From assembly GCF_014251575.1 (NCBI RefSeq), contig NZ_CP059191.1, positions 496,001 to 560,000 on the forward strand: a DNA stretch of 64,000 bases, in the 5' to 3' direction. Under the pieces are notes generated by a model. The model was given only the letters and a program-made list of their open reading frames with translations, was not told the DNA's origin and searched no databases. Positions 63,426 through 64,000 of the stretch are shown here, piece by piece. Each line of letters opens with the position of its first letter. Positions within the stretch are counted from its first letter, which is position 1. The stretch is from Blattabacterium cuenoti. Its GTDB lineage: Bacteria; Bacteroidota; Bacteroidia; Flavobacteriales; Blattabacteriaceae. A program made the translations under genes and the position numbers.

Positions 63426-63498
63426 GGTATCTTAGCTCAGTAGGTAGAGCAAAGGACTGAAAATCCTTGTGTCCCCGGTTCGATTCCGGGAGATACCA
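63426..63498 (+). tRNA. tRNA-Phe (anticodon GAA)
   Basis: Cloverleaf on the plus strand. The acceptor GGTATCT pairs with AGATACC and the D arm is GCTCAGTAGGTAGAGC. The anticodon stem AAGGA/TCCTT encloses CTGAAAA, and the T arm is CCCGG-TTCGATT-CCGGG. The anticodon GAA reads both Phe codons. The discriminator is A and CCA is not encoded. It lies alone between two minus-strand genes. Confidence 0.97.
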
Positions 63499-63502
63499 CT
63501 TT

Positions 63503-64000
63503 TTATATTCCTAATTCTTTTTTAACTTCCTCTGTTATATCTTTTCCTTTATTAACCAAAACTCCTTTTCCAGGACTACAATCATCAACTCTCACAATAT
63601 TTTTATCTTTTTCTATTACTTTATAAATTGCATTTTCTATTTTCTTATATATAGGATTTAATAATTTATTTTGTTTTTTGGTTAAATCATCAGATGCTGT
63701 TTTTTGATATGCATGAGCTCTTGCTTGCAAAATTTCTAGTTCTTTTTTAAGAATTGGATTTTTATTTTTTTGAAATTTTTCTGCTTTTTTGTGAAATTCT
63801 TTTGATAATTTATCTAGTATATTTTCATGCATTTTACTAATTCTATCTAATTCTCTCTGAGCATTAGAAAATTCTGGCATTTTTTCTATAATAATCATAC
63901 TATTAAGACAAACAATTTTTTGTTGACATTCTTTAAAAGAAGAAGAGTATGAATATCCAAATAAAAAGAAAAATAATAAAAAATAAAAAATTGTATTTTT
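63503..64000 (-). CDS. OmpH/Skp family periplasmic chaperone (start lies beyond right edge)
   Basis: Skp-type chaperones keep outer-membrane proteins unfolded in the periplasm. An ATG at 63898 gives 131 residues but is not the real start. The frame stays open to the window end and encodes, from the edge, KNTIFYFLLFFFLFGYSYSS, a typical signal peptide. QQKIVCLNS then leads into IIIEKMPEFSNAQRELDRIS, the conserved Skp N-terminus. A charged coiled-coil region (helical arms) follows. About 165 residues are visible, with only a few missing. The stop lies 4 bases from tRNA-Phe. Its function fits with the other envelope genes here; the outer-membrane assembly gene bamA is often upstream of skp, outside this window. 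Confidence 0.88.
   Translation of the reverse strand, partial: KNTIFYFLLFFFLFGYSYSSSFKECQQKIVCLNSMIIIEKMPEFSNAQRELDRISKMHENILDKLSKEFHKKAEKFQKNKNPILKKELEILQARAHAYQKTASDDLTKKQNKLLNPIYKKIENAIYKVIEKDKNIVRVDDCSPGKGVLVNKGKDITEEVKKELGI

Overview
The window is bacterial, extremely A+T-rich, and packed with housekeeping genes on both strands. There are no insertion sequences, phage genes, CRISPR arrays, toxin-antitoxin pairs or clear transferred islands. The families point to Bacteroidota, order Flavobacteriales: a fused SecDF, a short primary sigma factor starting MRQLKITKQV, DUF4290 next to murA, DUF1599 near tpiA, an asnS-rpoN pair, a separated pdhA-pdhC pair, zinc-free L31, and TAnnTTTG-type promoters with no Shine-Dalgarno signals. 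Low G+C, short intergenic gaps, long coding poly(A) runs and a reduced but broad gene set suggest an insect endosymbiont. Blattabacterium of cockroaches is the best guess; this is inferred from gene content and not proved here.

Layout. 1-8.8 kb: end of a cysteine desulfurase, RNase Y, a deoxyhypusine synthase-like protein, lipoamide dehydrogenase, uracil-DNA glycosylase, a ferredoxin facing a LuxC-type acyl-CoA reductase, then ribD, aroE, rpsU and tRNA-Val. 8.9-16 kb: recG, uvrD, a cation transporter, DUF4290, murA. 16-27.7 kb: greA, HIT protein, coaX, hydrolase, 5-formyl-THF cyclo-ligase, rseP, feoAB, ddl, PASTA protein, rluD, mgtE. 27.8-40.5 kb: leuS, glutamate dehydrogenase, pyrH-frr-asnS-rpoN, aldehyde dehydrogenase-sufE, metE. 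40.5-50.3 kb: a GlmU-like protein, L31, a KAS III-like enzyme, menaquinone methyltransferase, GH3 protein, rpsO-pnp-rpoD, tRNA-Arg, tpiA, DUF1599. 50.3-64 kb: folP, diadenylate cyclase, murF, pdhA-pdhC, a TerC protein, secDF-tatA, a PpiD-like chaperone, a CNNM/CorC protein, LptC, tRNA-Phe, and an OmpH/Skp protein that runs off the right edge.

Together the genes cover parts of the cell envelope pathway (murA, murF, ddl, lptC, Skp, SecDF, RseP), pyruvate oxidation (lpdA, pdhA, pdhC), nitrogen entry or release through glutamate dehydrogenase, Fe-S and iron supply (cysteine desulfurase, sufE, feoAB), cofactors (ribD, folP, coaX, menaquinone), methionine synthesis, RNA turnover (rny, pnp) and DNA repair (ung, recG, uvrD). 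All the recognised genes look intact.

I did not find a convincing new multi-gene system. The points most worth a second look are small: lptC has no ordinary start codon and its signal peptide overlaps the tRNA-Phe promoter; the pantothenate kinase has Asn where its first catalytic Asp should be; an unrecognised 60-codon frame lies behind murA; and all three tRNA genes carry the same promoter motif.
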